Origin: a virus
Length of the DNA stretch: 23,084 nucleotides
Direction: 5' to 3' (one strand)
Virus record (IMG/VR): IMGVR_UViG_3300011013_000104
Span: 1 to 23,084 of that record
Shown: piece by piece, positions 22,345 through 23,084 of the stretch
Position numbering within the stretch: position 1 is the stretch's first letter
How the letters are laid out: every line of letters begins with the position of its first letter
Program-made: the position numbers and the translations under genes
The notes under the pieces: model-generated
Database searches by the model: none
Told to the model about the DNA's origin: nothing
Seen by the model: the letters and a program-made list of their open reading frames with translations, nothing else

Positions 22345-23084
22345 ATGGCATTAACACCTCCAACTACCCCCACAGTACCTCTCTCTATTTATACTCCATC
22401 AGGGACCGCCCAACCTGAGGGGTTTGTTGACGGGCCTAATGTATTTTCAGGAAATTGGTGGATAACCCGCCAATGGATGAATATTTCATATTCCCGTGTG
22501 CCCGCCACATACACGGCAGGGTCCAAGACCCCTGGTGCCGGATGTACCCTATCCGCAATAAATTCTCCTGCTCCTTTCAACGGAACTATGTTAGCGGCAA
22601 CTGTATACGCTTTCGTAGAACAAGTGAGTAGTGCAGGAACCTACGCAACTTCTAGCTATCAACAGCCTCAGAAGTTTGCTATATACGCAGGAAGCGCAGA
22701 CCCTCAAGGGCTTACCTACCCAGGAACTTCGGCAACAACGCTCCCCTCCGGGTGCCTCGGACCCCTGGGAGACATTATAACTGTTCAAGAATTCTATAGA
22801 AGAGAGCCATTAAGCTCAGTAGACCCTTGGATCACAAGGAATCAGGGAGCATCCTCAGTACACGGTCCAACCTACGTAGCACGATGGCTACCCGGAGGTA
22901 CCGATATATTCTCACCATCAGCATTAAACTCAGTTGATTACTTCAGAGATTTTGCTGCGTGGGCTAGACGCCCAGGCCACCAACAAAGTAATCGACACAA
23001 AGAAGATGTGGACCTTCTGCAAGTAGGAATAGAATATTACATCCCAGGTGGGTATAATTACGATAAAGAAATTTCTCAAAAAAC
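22345..23084 (+). CDS. Probable virion/fibre protein, paralogue B (partial at right edge)
   Basis: 246 codons are visible before the right edge; the C-terminus lies outside. ATG at 22345 has an excellent ribosome site (AAAGGA, five to six bases upstream) and follows paralogue A by 18 bases. The shared blocks are TSSYQQPQKFAIY (102-114), S-ADPQG-LTY (117-125), LGPLGDIITVQEFYRR (138-153) and IPGGYNYDKEISQK at the visible end. Compared with paralogue A, there are about 60 extra residues between the LGP and IPGG blocks. It probably arose by tandem duplication of a fibre or decoration gene followed by strong divergence. Confidence 0.75.
   Translation, partial: MALTPPTTPTVPLSIYTPSGTAQPEGFVDGPNVFSGNWWITRQWMNISYSRVPATYTAGSKTPGAGCTLSAINSPAPFNGTMLAATVYAFVEQVSSAGTYATSSYQQPQKFAIYAGSADPQGLTYPGTSATTLPSGCLGPLGDIITVQEFYRREPLSSVDPWITRNQGASSVHGPTYVARWLPGGTDIFSPSALNSVDYFRDFAAWARRPGHQQSNRHKEDVDLLQVGIEYYIPGGYNYDKEISQK

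Overview
The window looks like part of a T4-like contractile-tailed phage genome (Caudoviricetes, myovirus type), probably environmental. The evidence is a set of recognisable T4-type proteins: large terminase (gp17-like), portal (gp20-like), zinc-knuckle baseplate hub chaperone (gp26-like), UvsW helicase, a TOPRIM primase and a LysM-type baseplate protein. Exact copies of the T4 late promoter box TATAAATA also sit in front of structural genes. The DNA is AT-rich and gene-dense, and neighbouring genes commonly overlap by a few bases. No host marker, tRNA, insertion sequence or CRISPR array is visible, so the host cannot be named.

Layout. Minus-strand structural genes, read right to left: terminase (18259-16691), portal (16709-14937), a 610-residue protein with a very acidic tail (14875-13043), a repeat-containing fibre-like protein (13029-11152), the gp26-like chaperone with a probable -1 frameshift extension (9484-8729, extended to 8538), a 322-residue beta-rich protein (8569-7601), a 136-residue protein (5527-5117), a tape-measure-like protein (5117-3321), a tube/hub-like protein (3318-2293), a LysM baseplate protein (2269-1976) and a large protein that runs off the left edge (1976-1). 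Embedded between these blocks on the plus strand are a 100-residue unknown (5601-5903), a primase (6677-7630), UvsW (9523-10923) and an 81-residue unknown (10910-11155). A RecB/Cas4-like nuclease lies on the minus strand (6678-5887) and shares its start-codon bases with the primase. At 5.9, 7.6 and 11.15 kb, oppositely transcribed genes end by overlapping.

The right third is all plus strand: a GT-A glycosyltransferase-like protein that starts 9 bases from the terminase start, a small membrane protein resembling DUF1360, three small unknown genes, a protein with a secretion-signal-like N-terminus (20206-21360), and two diverged paralogues (21412-22326 and 22345 to the right edge). The first paralogue is preceded by an exact late promoter box, so these are probably late virion or adhesion proteins.

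How the parts fit: terminase, portal and the acidic protein belong to head assembly and DNA packaging. The chaperone, tape measure, tube/hub and LysM proteins form a tail and baseplate module. Primase, UvsW and the nuclease serve DNA replication, recombination and processing. The most notable observation is a perfect U UUU UUU slippery heptamer at the end of the gp26-like gene, followed by a 67-codon open -1 frame with no convincing start codon of its own. This resembles the G/GT tail-chaperone frameshift of siphophages, but here in a T4-like hub chaperone.
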